NCBI RefSeq assembly: GCF_023716665.1
Contig: NZ_CP071859.1
Location: forward strand, 1,054,001 to 1,118,000
DNA: 64,000 nucleotides
From: Vibrio sp. SCSIO 43135
Lineage (GTDB): Bacteria; Pseudomonadota; Gammaproteobacteria; Enterobacterales; Vibrionaceae
Reading direction: 5' to 3'
Within the stretch, counting starts at the first letter, position 1. Each line of letters begins with the position of its first letter. The position numbers were made by a program, and so were the translations under genes. Shown piece after piece: positions 1 to 8,908 of this stretch. The notes beneath the pieces are model-generated. The model was not told the DNA's origin. It searched no databases and was given only the letters and a program-made list of their open reading frames with translations.

Positions 1-623
<623 letters not shown>

Positions 624-642
624 ATTCCTTTCTAATCTTACT

Positions 643-678
643 GCTTCCCCCTAAAATAGAGCAATGCAAGGGGGAAGC
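643..678 (+). promoter_or_regulatory. Hairpin overlapping the ribosome binding site of the downstream gene
   Basis: A perfect 10-bp inverted repeat, GCTTCCCCCT at 643-652 and AGGGGGAAGC at 669-678, is separated by a 16-nt loop. The right arm contains the purine-rich AGGGGGA that is the only good ribosome site for ATG 679, and the arm ends at the base before that ATG. No U-tract follows, so a terminator is unlikely. Translational control is an inference. Confidence 0.6.
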
Positions 679-1878
679 ATGTCGTCTCAATATCTCACTC
701 TATTTAACACTCTCGATACCTTTCTAAATCAGACCCAAGAGTTTTGGCGTTTTGAACCATTTCATCTGAGCTATGCTGACTGTGAGCTTACCGCTAACAA
801 TTCATTAGGACGATGGTTGTTTTCCCTGTCAAATCAAGAGATTTGTGAGCTAAAAGAATCTCCAGAATTAGTTACGCAATCTATTTCTCAGTACATTCCT
901 TCCCTTGCTGAAACCATTGTCGATACTCAAGTTCTGAGCCTCAATAGCTCTGAGCTTGAATTACCGCGCGGCGTGTCCGAGGGGGTTCCTGGTAGGAAGT
1001 TGGACCAAATTGTTGCTATGGGAAGCGCAGTTTTGGAGCGCCATGTGGGAGAAGAATGGTTAGAGTGGTGCTCTGGGAAGGGCTTTCTGGGCCGGATATT
1101 AGCAGGGCAATCAAATCAAAAAGTGACCAGTTTTGAATATCAGCAAGCGCTGTGTGATTCTGGCCAATCCGAAGCAAACAGACTTGAGTTACCGATGGAG
1201 TTTGTCCAAGGCGACGCGTTTTGCTCTGACTCTGCTGCCGTGTTTAACGACAAACAGCATGCAGTGGCACTTCATGCCTGCGGTGATCTGCATGTTACTT
1301 TACTGCAAAGAGCGGTGGCAGCCGCTCTTCCGGCTGTGACATTCTCTCCTTGTTGCTACCACCTGATTAAACATGATAGCTACCAGGCGTTATCATTACC
1401 CGCAAAAGGCTCTTCATTGGGGCTAAACAAATCTGAACTGCGTATCCCCTTACAGGAAACCGTGACAGGTGGTGAGCGAGTGAAAAGACATCGTCAAATG
1501 GAAATGACTTATCGCTTGGGGTTAGATTATTTGCTTCGTATTGAACTTGGTAAAAACGAGTATGTTCCAATCCCAAGTATCAAGAAATCTTTGCTTTCCG
1601 ATGGGTTTGAGGCATTTGCTCTATGGGCATTTGAGCAAAAAGGGTTCAATTACTCGGATACTTTCCCGCTAGACAAGTATCTGAAGTTGGGAGACGAACG
1701 CTTCTGGCGAATGGAGAGGTTAAGCCTCATCCAGCAGCCATTCCGTCGTTTGATCGAACTCTGGCTTGCGCTGGATAAAATACTTTATTTGGAAGAGCAT
1801 GGTTATCGCGCATCGATTCATGAGTTTTGCTCGCGAAGTGCTTCACCAAGGAATTTGCTCATCCATGCAGAGAGATAG
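679..1878 (+). CDS. SAM-dependent methyltransferase, Methyltransf_32 / METTL25-like
   Basis: Putative methyltransferase of 399 residues with unknown substrate. Start ATG 679 is preferred over the in-frame ATG 664 because AGGGGGA sits directly upstream of it; the 664 start has no ribosome site. The middle of the protein carries a motif-I-like segment EWCSGKGFLGRIL (SAM binding), then HACGDLH and SPCCYH. These resemble the motif-I, CGDL and CCY motifs of the eukaryotic METTL25/RRNAD1 family. The C-terminal third (from about residue 250) has no motif I recognise. The gene stands alone between cysB and an ABC importer. The family assignment is by motif only. Confidence 0.75.
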   Translation: MSSQYLTLFNTLDTFLNQTQEFWRFEPFHLSYADCELTANNSLGRWLFSLSNQEICELKESPELVTQSISQYIPSLAETIVDTQVLSLNSSELELPRGVSEGVPGRKLDQIVAMGSAVLERHVGEEWLEWCSGKGFLGRILAGQSNQKVTSFEYQQALCDSGQSEANRLELPMEFVQGDAFCSDSAAVFNDKQHAVALHACGDLHVTLLQRAVAAALPAVTFSPCCYHLIKHDSYQALSLPAKGSSLGLNKSELRIPLQETVTGGERVKRHRQMEMTYRLGLDYLLRIELGKNEYVPIPSIKKSLLSDGFEAFALWAFEQKGFNYSDTFPLDKYLKLGDERFWRMERLSLIQQPFRRLIELWLALDKILYLEEHGYRASIHEFCSRSASPRNLLIHAER

Positions 1879-2050
1879 TCGAAGCTCATTTTTTAGTCAA
1901 GCAACCGAACTCTCTTTTTGTTGCTTAAATGTTAAAACTTTCTTCCCTTAGTTCTAAGTAGCTGGTAATAATGGTGCTATGTGTACACAAAGTGCACAGC
2001 TGAAAATAACACAACATTCGCATCACCGTTGCTTATATCAAGGAGTTAAG

Positions 2051-3016
2051 ATGAAAGCAGGCAAAGTCATTGCGACCGCTGTTCTAGCGGGCGCTGCATT
2101 ACTCTCTTCTACAAGTATCATGGCCAAAACGGCAAAAGTTGCTGTCTCTCAGATTGTTGAACACCCTGCCTTGGACGCCGCTCGCCAAGGGTTATTGGAT
2201 GGGCTAAAAGCAAAAGGTTATGAACAAGGAAAAAACTTAGAGTTCGATTATAAAACAGCACAGGGGAATCCAGCGATCGCGGTACAAATTGCGCGCCAAT
2301 TTGTTGGTGAGAACCCAGATGTATTAGTGGGTATTGCAACCCCAACAGCTCAAGCTTTGGTTTCCGCAACTCGTTCTATTCCAGTTGTGTTTACGGCTGT
2401 AACCGACCCAGTTGGCGCAAAGCTAGTCAAAAAAATGGAACAGCCGGGTAAAAACGTAACAGGCTTATCCGACTTATCTCCGGTGAGCCAACATGTGGAA
2501 TTGATCAAGGAAATCCTGCCAAACGTTAAGTCGATAGGTGTGGTATACAACCCAGGAGAGGCCAACGCGGTAACACTTGTCGAGCTACTCAAAGAAAGTG
2601 CAAAAGCGCAAGGTATCGAGGTTGTTGAGGCAACGGCTCTTAAAAGTGCTGATGTACAGTCTGCGACTCAAGCGATTGCAGCGAAGTCGGACGTGATTTA
2701 TGCGCCGACTGACAATACGGTCGCGAGCGCGATTGAAGGTATGATTGTTGCCGCTAACCAAGCGAAAACCCCTGTTTTAGCAGGTGCGACTTCTTATGTA
2801 GAGAAAGGAGCGATCGCAGGCCTTGGTTTCGATTACTACCAAGTTGGTGTTCAAACTGCGGATTATGTAGCTGCAATTATTGAGGGCAAACAGCCTGGTG
2901 AGTTAGATGTGAAAGTTGCTAAGGGTTCTGACTTAGTAGTGAATTCCGGTGCTGCTGACAAACTTGGTGTGACGATTCCGCAATCTGTATTAGACCGCGC
3001 TACAAGCGTTAAGTAA
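2051..3016 (+). CDS. ABC transporter substrate-binding protein (ABC_sub_bind family)
   Basis: Periplasmic binding protein of 321 residues for a three-gene ABC importer. Start ATG 2051 is chosen because AAGGAG lies 7 bases upstream and the translation then begins with a signal peptide: MKAGK, a hydrophobic core, and a cleavage site after SIMA (about residue 24). An upstream in-frame ATG at 1979 would bury the signal peptide behind 24 polar residues. The mature part has the two-lobe type I fold signature of PF04392 (COG2984), including PVVFTAVTDPVGAKLV and GVVYNPGEANAV. Relatives in Gram-positives (TrpX) bind tryptophan or other aromatic compounds; the ligand here is unknown. Confidence 0.85.
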   Translation: MKAGKVIATAVLAGAALLSSTSIMAKTAKVAVSQIVEHPALDAARQGLLDGLKAKGYEQGKNLEFDYKTAQGNPAIAVQIARQFVGENPDVLVGIATPTAQALVSATRSIPVVFTAVTDPVGAKLVKKMEQPGKNVTGLSDLSPVSQHVELIKEILPNVKSIGVVYNPGEANAVTLVELLKESAKAQGIEVVEATALKSADVQSATQAIAAKSDVIYAPTDNTVASAIEGMIVAANQAKTPVLAGATSYVEKGAIAGLGFDYYQVGVQTADYVAAIIEGKQPGELDVKVAKGSDLVVNSGAADKLGVTIPQSVLDRATSVK

Positions 3017-3028
3017 TAACTCAAGCAC

Positions 3029-3056
3029 AGCCAGCAAGATTCTTGCTAGCTTTTTT
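3029..3056 (+). terminator. Intra-operon terminator/attenuator-like hairpin
   Basis: AGC(c)AGCAAG at 3029-3038 pairs with CTTGCT(a)GCT at 3042-3051 around a 3-nt loop, with T3051-T3056 following. It lies between the binding-protein gene and the permease gene. A partial terminator here would make binding protein in excess over the membrane parts, a common arrangement in ABC importer operons. Confidence 0.65.
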
Positions 3057-3077
3057 CCGAGCAGAAAAGGAGTAGTT

Positions 3078-4022
3078 ATGTCTGCTTTTGCATTTTTTGG
3101 TGCACTGGAAATTGGTTTATTGTACGGGCTCGTCGCGCTTGGAGTTTATCTGACTTTTCGAGTACTGGACTTTCCTGATTTAAGCGTCGATGGCAGCTTC
3201 CCTATGGGGGCTGCGGTTGCAGCGACAGCCATTGTCGCTGGGATTAACCCGTGGTTGGCGACCGGAATGGCAATCCTTGCTGGGGCCGCTACCGGTTGGG
3301 TAACCGCATTCTTAGCAGTAAGGTGTGGGATTTTGCACTTGCTCGCTTCTATTCTCACCATGATTGCTGCGTTTTCCATCAATATTCGAATCATGGGGCG
3401 CCCCAATATGGCGCTATTGGGAGAGGAAACGATACTGACACCATTTGAAGCAATGGGGGATGCGATGTATATCCGCCCACTAGTGGTCGGGATACTGGTT
3501 CTGATTTCAGCATGGTTTATCGTTCGCTTGCTTAACAGCGATTTTGGACTCGGGCTAAGAGCGACAGGTGTGAACGCGCGAATGGTCTCCGCACAAGGTG
3601 GAAGTACTGCATTCTATACATACTTTGGTTTGGCTTTGTCCAACGGCTTTGTCGGCTTTGCAGGTGCACTGTTTGCACAAACAAATAGCTTTGCAGATGT
3701 GACATCCGGGGTTGGTACTATTGTTGTCGGTCTAGCTGCGGTGATTCTAGGCCAAACGCTTATTCCAGGGCGGAAAATTTGGGTGGCGGTGACTGCTGTT
3801 ATTGTGGGTTCGGTGTTGTACCGATTAGCCGTTGCATTCGCATTGAGTACCGGTATGTTTGGCTTACAAGCATCCGACTTGAACCTAGTCACGGCCGTTC
3901 TGGTCGCAATAGCCCTCATTGCCCCGAAAATTAAAGGGAACCTCAAAGCAAAAAAGGCCAATAGCCCTGCTGCTAAAGGCTCGTCGACTAAGCAGGGTAA
4001 AGAGTCAGGAGAAGCGGTATGA
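3078..4022 (+). CDS. ABC transporter permease (COG4120-type)
   Basis: Inner-membrane permease of 314 residues with about eight hydrophobic segments (for example residues 9-30, 33-75, 90-108, 130-148, 175-200, 212-228 and 235-258). It resembles the branched-chain/ribose permease superfamily (BPD_transp_2), as expected for a partner of an ABC_sub_bind binding protein. Ribosome site AAGGAG lies 7 bases before ATG 3078. The C-terminus is a lysine- and serine-rich polar tail. It overlaps the ATPase gene by four bases (ATGA), indicating translational coupling. Substrate unknown. Confidence 0.88.
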   Translation: MSAFAFFGALEIGLLYGLVALGVYLTFRVLDFPDLSVDGSFPMGAAVAATAIVAGINPWLATGMAILAGAATGWVTAFLAVRCGILHLLASILTMIAAFSINIRIMGRPNMALLGEETILTPFEAMGDAMYIRPLVVGILVLISAWFIVRLLNSDFGLGLRATGVNARMVSAQGGSTAFYTYFGLALSNGFVGFAGALFAQTNSFADVTSGVGTIVVGLAAVILGQTLIPGRKIWVAVTAVIVGSVLYRLAVAFALSTGMFGLQASDLNLVTAVLVAIALIAPKIKGNLKAKKANSPAAKGSSTKQGKESGEAV

Positions 4023-4813
4023 TTCGGCTTGAAGATATTGAAGTGACCTTTAACCCAGGTACGATTCTGGAGAATCGAGCACTTAAGGGAGTTTCGTTGG
4101 AGGTTCCTGAGCATGAATTTTTAACCGTGATTGGTTCAAATGGTGCAGGAAAGTCGACATTACTTGGTGCTGTGACTGGCGAAACGCCTATGGCCGGAGG
4201 CAGAGTCATTATTGATGAACTAGATGTGACAAGCCGAATGGTCGATCAAAGGGCTAATCAGTGCGCAAGGGTGTTCCAAGACCCGTTAGCCGGGACTTGT
4301 GGTGACTTAACCATCGAAGAGAATATGGCCCTAGCTTACATGCGAGGTAAGCGACGAGGCTGGAGCCTATCGCTTTCTTCTAAAAGACGTAAGTTGTTCC
4401 AAGAGCGGATCAGTATTCTCGGACTAGGGTTAGAAGATCGTTTGGGAGATAACATCGGTTTACTTTCAGGGGGGCAAAGACAAGCGGTAAGTTTGGTTAT
4501 GGCAACCTTATCCGACAGCAAACTCTTGTTGCTTGATGAGCATACTGCTGCACTGGATCCGAGAATGGCCGCGTTTATTATCGATCTAACTAAAACCATT
4601 GTCAGTGAATTTAACCTGACAGTGATGATGGTTACGCACTCGATGAAAGATGCACTAGCGTGCGGTGATAGAACGGTAATGCTGCATCAAGGAGAAATAG
4701 TGTTAGATGTGGCTGGTAAGCAGCGAGCTAACATGACAGTACCAGACTTACTAGAGATGTTTACTAAGGTAAGAGGTGAAGAGCTTGCCGATGATAGTTT
4801 GCTTCTTAATTAA
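4019..4813 (+). CDS. ABC transporter ATP-binding protein (COG1101-type)
   Basis: Cytoplasmic ATPase of 264 residues that powers the importer. Walker A GSNGAGKST is at residues 39-47. The signature LSGGQRQ is at about 150 and Walker B LLLLDEHTAALD at about 170. The usual DEPT is DEHT here, which is typical of this subfamily. It starts inside the permease stop (ATGA overlap). The operon of binding protein, permease and ATPase is complete and ends at the terminator near 4882. Confidence 0.9.
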   Translation: MIRLEDIEVTFNPGTILENRALKGVSLEVPEHEFLTVIGSNGAGKSTLLGAVTGETPMAGGRVIIDELDVTSRMVDQRANQCARVFQDPLAGTCGDLTIEENMALAYMRGKRRGWSLSLSSKRRKLFQERISILGLGLEDRLGDNIGLLSGGQRQAVSLVMATLSDSKLLLLDEHTAALDPRMAAFIIDLTKTIVSEFNLTVMMVTHSMKDALACGDRTVMLHQGEIVLDVAGKQRANMTVPDLLEMFTKVRGEELADDSLLLN

Positions 4814-4882
4814 CCAGTGTCGTTAGGTTTGATGAAATCAAGTATGTGATTTTATTGCCTAAATGCATTCACAAAGTGTATT

Positions 4883-4925
4883 AAGCCCGTCAAATGTATT
4901 AAGCTTTTGATGGGCTTTTTATTTT
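4883..4925 (+). terminator. Rho-independent terminator of the ABC operon
   Basis: AAGCCCGTCAAA (4883-4894) pairs with TTTGATGGGCTT, with one G-U pair and a short AT-rich loop, followed by a T-rich run. Confidence 0.85.
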
Positions 4926-4950
4926 CCGGCTCTTGAGGTAACTAGATTTA

Positions 4951-6414
4951 ATGAAAGCGAAACGACACTTTAGTCTTGGCTTTGTACTACTGACACCACT
5001 CATCGCGTCTATATTGATTTTGGCACTGACCGCTAAGAATTATTATGACTCAGTGAATCGCGATATTAGCAGTGAGTATGAGCGTATAACCGATTCGCTA
5101 GAGCGGGCGACTAAAGTGATCACTGCATTGGACTACAGTTTTACCAACTCTTACCAATCTAAAACCCCACTTCTACTCGAGCATAACAGTCGGGTAATCG
5201 ATGATGAACTATGTCAGATGTGGCCCATAGACGTACTGCTACTCGCTGAAGGGAAAAACCTCAGCATTCCAGCTGTTGACATTGATTATATGTTGGTGGG
5301 AGATAAGTCTCTTTGTTTGGCAGGGAGCCCGCTTTATGAGCGAGCTTCTTCACAGGTTTCTTTAGCCCCTGTGTTATCTTTTTTGCACGATTTAGACGAT
5401 TACTTATACGGTGTGCACTACATCGATAGAGAAAGCTATGTCATGTCATCACCAGAGACCATTGCAGAAAGTATTACCAAAGAGCTGTTATCTACGTTAA
5501 AAGCTCGCCCTTATTGGCAAATTACCGCAACCAATAAAGAGAAAATCACAGTATCCGGTCCGGCGAAAATGTTTTTACTAGATCAACCTATCATCACAAT
5601 GACAATGCCAGTGTTTGGTCGTGGCGAGCACCAAGGGATGCTCTCACTAGATGTAGATGCTGACATGCTGCTGGATAGTGGCAGTGCTCTTCCAAGCGAT
5701 ATCCGTCTCATTCAAACAAAGGTTACTCCAATCCCAAGCGATGCAGTGCGCATAGTTCCACTCAAAATGGATGGAGTAGTATTCCACCATGTGTTGTATT
5801 ACGAACTCGACATGTTAAAGGAAGTGAAAAACTTTTTCGTGTTCGAAAAATACAGTATCGCTACGATCATTATCATCTATGTGTTATCGGTTGTGATTCT
5901 TTTTTACGTCAATAGCCATGTAGAAAAGCGTTATCTGAAAGAACTTGCTGAAAAAGATCCAATGACAGGGTTATTAAATCGTCGCGGGATGGAGATCTTT
6001 TTGAAGAACACCACACTTGGTGATTACATTGCGTTAGCCGTATTAGATATTGATGATTTCAAAAAGGTCAATGATACCTATGGGCATGATGTTGGTGACG
6101 CGGTCATTTGCTATATGGCAGATAAAATAGAAAGCAATATTCGCCAAACTGACGCGGTTGCTCGCTTTGGCGGCGAGGAGTTTGTGCTCTACTTGCGTGG
6201 TCAAGATAAAGACAGAATGTGCGAAACGATTGAACGCGTCAAAACGGCAATTTCCGCCCAATCGCACGAGGCTGTAGAAGGCGGGTTTACCGTTTCGGTT
6301 GGGGTAGAAGTCGTGGCGACTGATCAAGAGCACGACTTTGACACACTATTTAAAGCGGCTGATGAAAAGCTGTATCAGGCCAAAACCACAGGAAAGAACA
6401 AGGTGGTGTTCTAG
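4951..6414 (+). CDS. Membrane-bound diguanylate cyclase with GGEEF and I-site
   Basis: Makes cyclic-di-GMP from two GTP. The protein has 487 residues: a membrane segment at about 9-26, a periplasmic sensor region of about 270 residues of no family I can name, a second membrane segment at about 303-322, and a GGDEF domain from about 335. That domain has the D-x-x-T-G-L-L-N-R-R start and the active site RFGGEEF. RQTD, five residues before GGEEF, is the inhibitory I-site, so product feedback is expected. The gene converges with dusC: the two stop codons share the palindrome CTAG at 6411-6414. Confidence 0.9.
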   Translation: MKAKRHFSLGFVLLTPLIASILILALTAKNYYDSVNRDISSEYERITDSLERATKVITALDYSFTNSYQSKTPLLLEHNSRVIDDELCQMWPIDVLLLAEGKNLSIPAVDIDYMLVGDKSLCLAGSPLYERASSQVSLAPVLSFLHDLDDYLYGVHYIDRESYVMSSPETIAESITKELLSTLKARPYWQITATNKEKITVSGPAKMFLLDQPIITMTMPVFGRGEHQGMLSLDVDADMLLDSGSALPSDIRLIQTKVTPIPSDAVRIVPLKMDGVVFHHVLYYELDMLKEVKNFFVFEKYSIATIIIIYVLSVVILFYVNSHVEKRYLKELAEKDPMTGLLNRRGMEIFLKNTTLGDYIALAVLDIDDFKKVNDTYGHDVGDAVICYMADKIESNIRQTDAVARFGGEEFVLYLRGQDKDRMCETIERVKTAISAQSHEAVEGGFTVSVGVEVVATDQEHDFDTLFKAADEKLYQAKTTGKNKVVF

Positions 6415-7367
6415 TCCGTTAGCTCTCTATCTTTTTTATAACTTTCAATATGTTCCACGATTGGTGCCGCTTTATTGAAAGTTCGAATTTCTTGGAAAAG
6501 CTGTTTGGCCTCGGGATATTCCTGCCTTAAATAGGAAAACCATTGTTTTACGCGGTTAGGGTAGTAAAGGCCTTTGTCACCTTTCATCTCGTACTGAGAG
6601 TACAGCAACAGAAGATCAACAACGTCTGACCATGGCATTTTTGCGTGGTTAAACTTCACCACGTTTCCTAGGTTAGGAACATTAAATGCGCCTCGGCAAA
6701 CCATCAAAGAGTCAACACCAGTGGTTTCAATACAGGCGAGAGCATCTTGGTGATCCCATATCTCACCATTGGCAATCAAAGGTAAGCTGGTTTTTTGGCG
6801 AATTTTATCGATGTATTCCCATTTGATTTCACTTGCTTTGTAGCCTCCAGTTTTGGTTCTGGCATGCACAGTGAGCTCATCTGCCCCAGCGCTTTCTATG
6901 GCACTAACAATCTCGAAGCAGTCCTCAGGGTTTTCCCAACCTAAGCGGATTTTAGCACTGACTGGCACGTTGGTTGGCACAGCATCACGACAGGCTTTCA
7001 CGACTTGGTAAATGAGTTCTGGATGTTGTAGTAAGGCTGCGCCACCTTTACTTTTATTCACTAGTTTAGCTGGGCAGCCAAAGTTGATGTCTATCCCCTT
7101 CGCACCTAGCCCTGCAGCACGGACGGCGTTTTCTGCCATCCAGTGAGGGTCTTGTCCCAGTAACTGAATATGAACAGGCACACCAGATTTAGTTTGCGAA
7201 CCTTGCGCGAGCTCAGGACATAAACGATGAAACACATGGTCAGGTAGGAGTTGGTCTACCACTCGAACAAATTCAGTGACACAAAGATCGTATTGATTGA
7301 TCTCGGTAAGAATTTCTCTCATTAAGTGGTCTAATACGCCCTCCATCGGGCCTAGTATTACGCGCAT
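6411..7367 (-). CDS. dusC: tRNA-dihydrouridine(16) synthase DusC
   Basis: FMN-dependent reductase that makes dihydrouridine at position 16 of tRNA. The protein has 318 residues, normal for DusC. It begins MRVILGPMEGVLDHLMR; the start at 7367 has GAGG 8 bases upstream, and this start fits the family better than an upstream in-frame ATG at 7442. Visible motifs are the flavin-site GPMEGV, INFGCPAKLVNKSKGGAALL with the catalytic cysteine, the SAKIRLGW segment, HARTKTGGY, and NGEIWD. DusC rather than DusA/DusB is inferred from overall wording. Confidence 0.92.
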   Translation of the reverse strand: MRVILGPMEGVLDHLMREILTEINQYDLCVTEFVRVVDQLLPDHVFHRLCPELAQGSQTKSGVPVHIQLLGQDPHWMAENAVRAAGLGAKGIDINFGCPAKLVNKSKGGAALLQHPELIYQVVKACRDAVPTNVPVSAKIRLGWENPEDCFEIVSAIESAGADELTVHARTKTGGYKASEIKWEYIDKIRQKTSLPLIANGEIWDHQDALACIETTGVDSLMVCRGAFNVPNLGNVVKFNHAKMPWSDVVDLLLLYSQYEMKGDKGLYYPNRVKQWFSYLRQEYPEAKQLFQEIRTFNKAAPIVEHIESYKKDRELTD

Positions 7368-7420
7368 GATTGGTGCCTCTATCGTTGGAGGCGAGATTGT
7401 AGAGGCTTCGTATTGGAATG

Positions 7421-7479
7421 TCACTAACGATATAATCGACACTAACGTTATGCGGTCACTAGCGGTATAATGACGTTAG
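7421..7479. repeat. Tandem CACTAACG repeats with TATAAT boxes in the dusC / SEC-C divergent region
   Basis: CACTAACG occurs at 7422-7429 and 7440-7447, and CACTAGCG at 7457-7464 (spacings 18 and 17). An inverted CGTTAG follows at 7474-7479. Two of the copies belong to a longer 16-base unit, TCACTA(A/G)CG(A/G)TATAAT, at 7421-7436 and 7456-7471, each ending in a consensus -10 hexamer reading rightwards. They precede ATG 7503 and lie behind dusC. Confidence 0.7.
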
Positions 7480-7502
7480 ATTTAGATTAATGCATACCAA
7501 AT

Positions 7503-8117
7503 ATGACCTACCATTTTATTTCGCTTGAAAACATCGCCGTTGAAGAGTCGGCTACTTTTATCGAAGGCGCTATTCTCGCTGCCAACTTTGCAACAAAGCC
7601 ACTTCAGCCAGAAAGTTGGCTGCCAACTGTTATCAATGAAAACTCAGACTCAGCAAAACCGCTGGTGGTTGAACAGATTAACAAGCAATACAGTTTACTA
7701 AAACGTAGTGAATACCAACTGACCACATTGCTCAATCAAGAAGAGTTGAAAACTGACCTTGCCGACTTTGCTGAAGGTTTTATGACAGTTTGGCCTACTA
7801 TTGAAGAACAATGGCAACAGGCTCAAGTAGGTGACGGTACATTGCGTATGTTACATGCGTTATTAACCACATTTATGCTAGCCATCGATGAAGAGCAAAC
7901 TCAGCTACAAATGAAACAAGCTGGCATTGATACGCCGCCAAGCTTAGACAGCTTGATTGAACAAGTTGACCTAATGATTGCGGAAGTGGCTTTAGCCGCT
8001 GATGAAGCGATGGTGGGAGCGAAGAGCCAAAGTGTGAATCCCTTTAAAAACATTGGCCGTAACGATCCGTGTCCTTGCGAAAGTGGTAAGAAGTTTAAAC
8101 AGTGCTGCGGAAAATAG
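7503..8117 (+). CDS. YecA/UPF0149-family protein with C-terminal SEC-C zinc motif
   Basis: Protein of 204 residues and unknown function. The first 170 residues are helical and acidic and resemble the UPF0149/YecA family. The last 20 residues are a SEC-C motif, [18 protein letters not shown], with the C-x-C-x8-CC zinc ligands also found at the C-terminus of SecA. SEC-C proteins often contact ribosomes or SecB, but that is not shown here. It is transcribed away from dusC, and the repeat cluster at 7421-7479 is the likely promoter region. No terminator is evident before lolA. Confidence 0.75.
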   Translation: MTYHFISLENIAVEESATFIEGAILAANFATKPLQPESWLPTVINENSDSAKPLVVEQINKQYSLLKRSEYQLTTLLNQEELKTDLADFAEGFMTVWPTIEEQWQQAQVGDGTLRMLHALLTTFMLAIDEEQTQLQMKQAGIDTPPSLDSLIEQVDLMIAEVALAADEAMVGAKSQSVNPFKNIGRNDPCPCESGKKFKQCCGK

Positions 8118-8309
8118 GTCGAACTTTTTTAACTTTTCTTGTACTAAATGAAAGACGGTGAATATCCCCACCAATGTCTGACTAAACTCGGTCAATCTCA
8201 ATTTAGTTTCTAAGTAGAATAGAAATTTCAATAAAGGTGGAGTTTTCGATAACCGCCATCATATTAAGTTTGTATTGTCATAAATTTTAGGCCTCTAGGA
8301 GCCATACGA

Positions 8310-8906
8310 ATGAAAAAGTTGTTAGTACTACTCTGTTTGAGTTTCTCGGTAATCGCTGCACCTAAAGACGAATTGAGCAGCCGTTTAGCACTCAACGAAG
8401 GTTTCAGTGCCGATTTTTCGCAAAAAGTTGTGAGCCCAGACGGTGAAACAGTGATGGAAGGGGAGGGGACAGTGGAAATTGCACGTCCGAGCTTGTTCCG
8501 TTGGACAACATCACTTCCTGATGAAAACGTACTCGTTTCTGATGGCAAAACACTCTGGTATTACAGCCCATTCATTGAGCAAGTCAGCATCTTTTGGCAG
8601 GAGCAAGCTACGGAGCAAACGCCATTCGTGCTTTTGACACGCAATCGAGCAAGCGATTGGGATAACTATAAAGTTTCGCAACAAGGCGATCGTTTCACTC
8701 TAATACCGACGGCTGTAGACTCTAATCAAGGCCAGTTTCAAATTGATATCAATGCAAAGGGCGTTGTAAAAGGCTTTAATGTTATAGAGCAAGACGGACA
8801 GCGCGGACTGTTTACCTTCCAAAATGTTAAAGTAGGTAAGCCAAATGATGAGCGTTTCACCTTCATTATCCCCGATGGCGTAGAGGTAGATGACCAAAGG
8901 AACTGA
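8310..8906 (+). CDS. lolA: Outer-membrane lipoprotein carrier LolA
   Basis: Periplasmic chaperone that carries lipoproteins from LolCDE to LolB. The protein has 198 residues with a signal peptide ([17 protein letters not shown], cleavage before PKDE). The mature part has the LolA pattern: [41 protein letters not shown] and QGQFQIDIN. Ribosome site AGGAG precedes ATG 8310 by 8 bases. rarA follows after two bases, so lolA and rarA are co-transcribed as in E. coli. In E. coli ftsK sits upstream; here a SEC-C gene does. Confidence 0.93.
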   Translation: MKKLLVLLCLSFSVIAAPKDELSSRLALNEGFSADFSQKVVSPDGETVMEGEGTVEIARPSLFRWTTSLPDENVLVSDGKTLWYYSPFIEQVSIFWQEQATEQTPFVLLTRNRASDWDNYKVSQQGDRFTLIPTAVDSNQGQFQIDINAKGVVKGFNVIEQDGQRGLFTFQNVKVGKPNDERFTFIIPDGVEVDDQRN

Positions 8907-8908
8907 GA

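Noticed and set aside
1899..1926. AAGCAAC/GTTGCTT inverted repeat after the methyltransferase gene as a terminator
   Set aside because: The loop is 14 bases and no T-run follows the right arm.
3614..4114. 166-codon open frame on the minus strand across the permease gene
   Set aside because: It is antisense to a well-supported permease and ATPase start, shows no family motif, and is explained by the codon pattern of the real genes.
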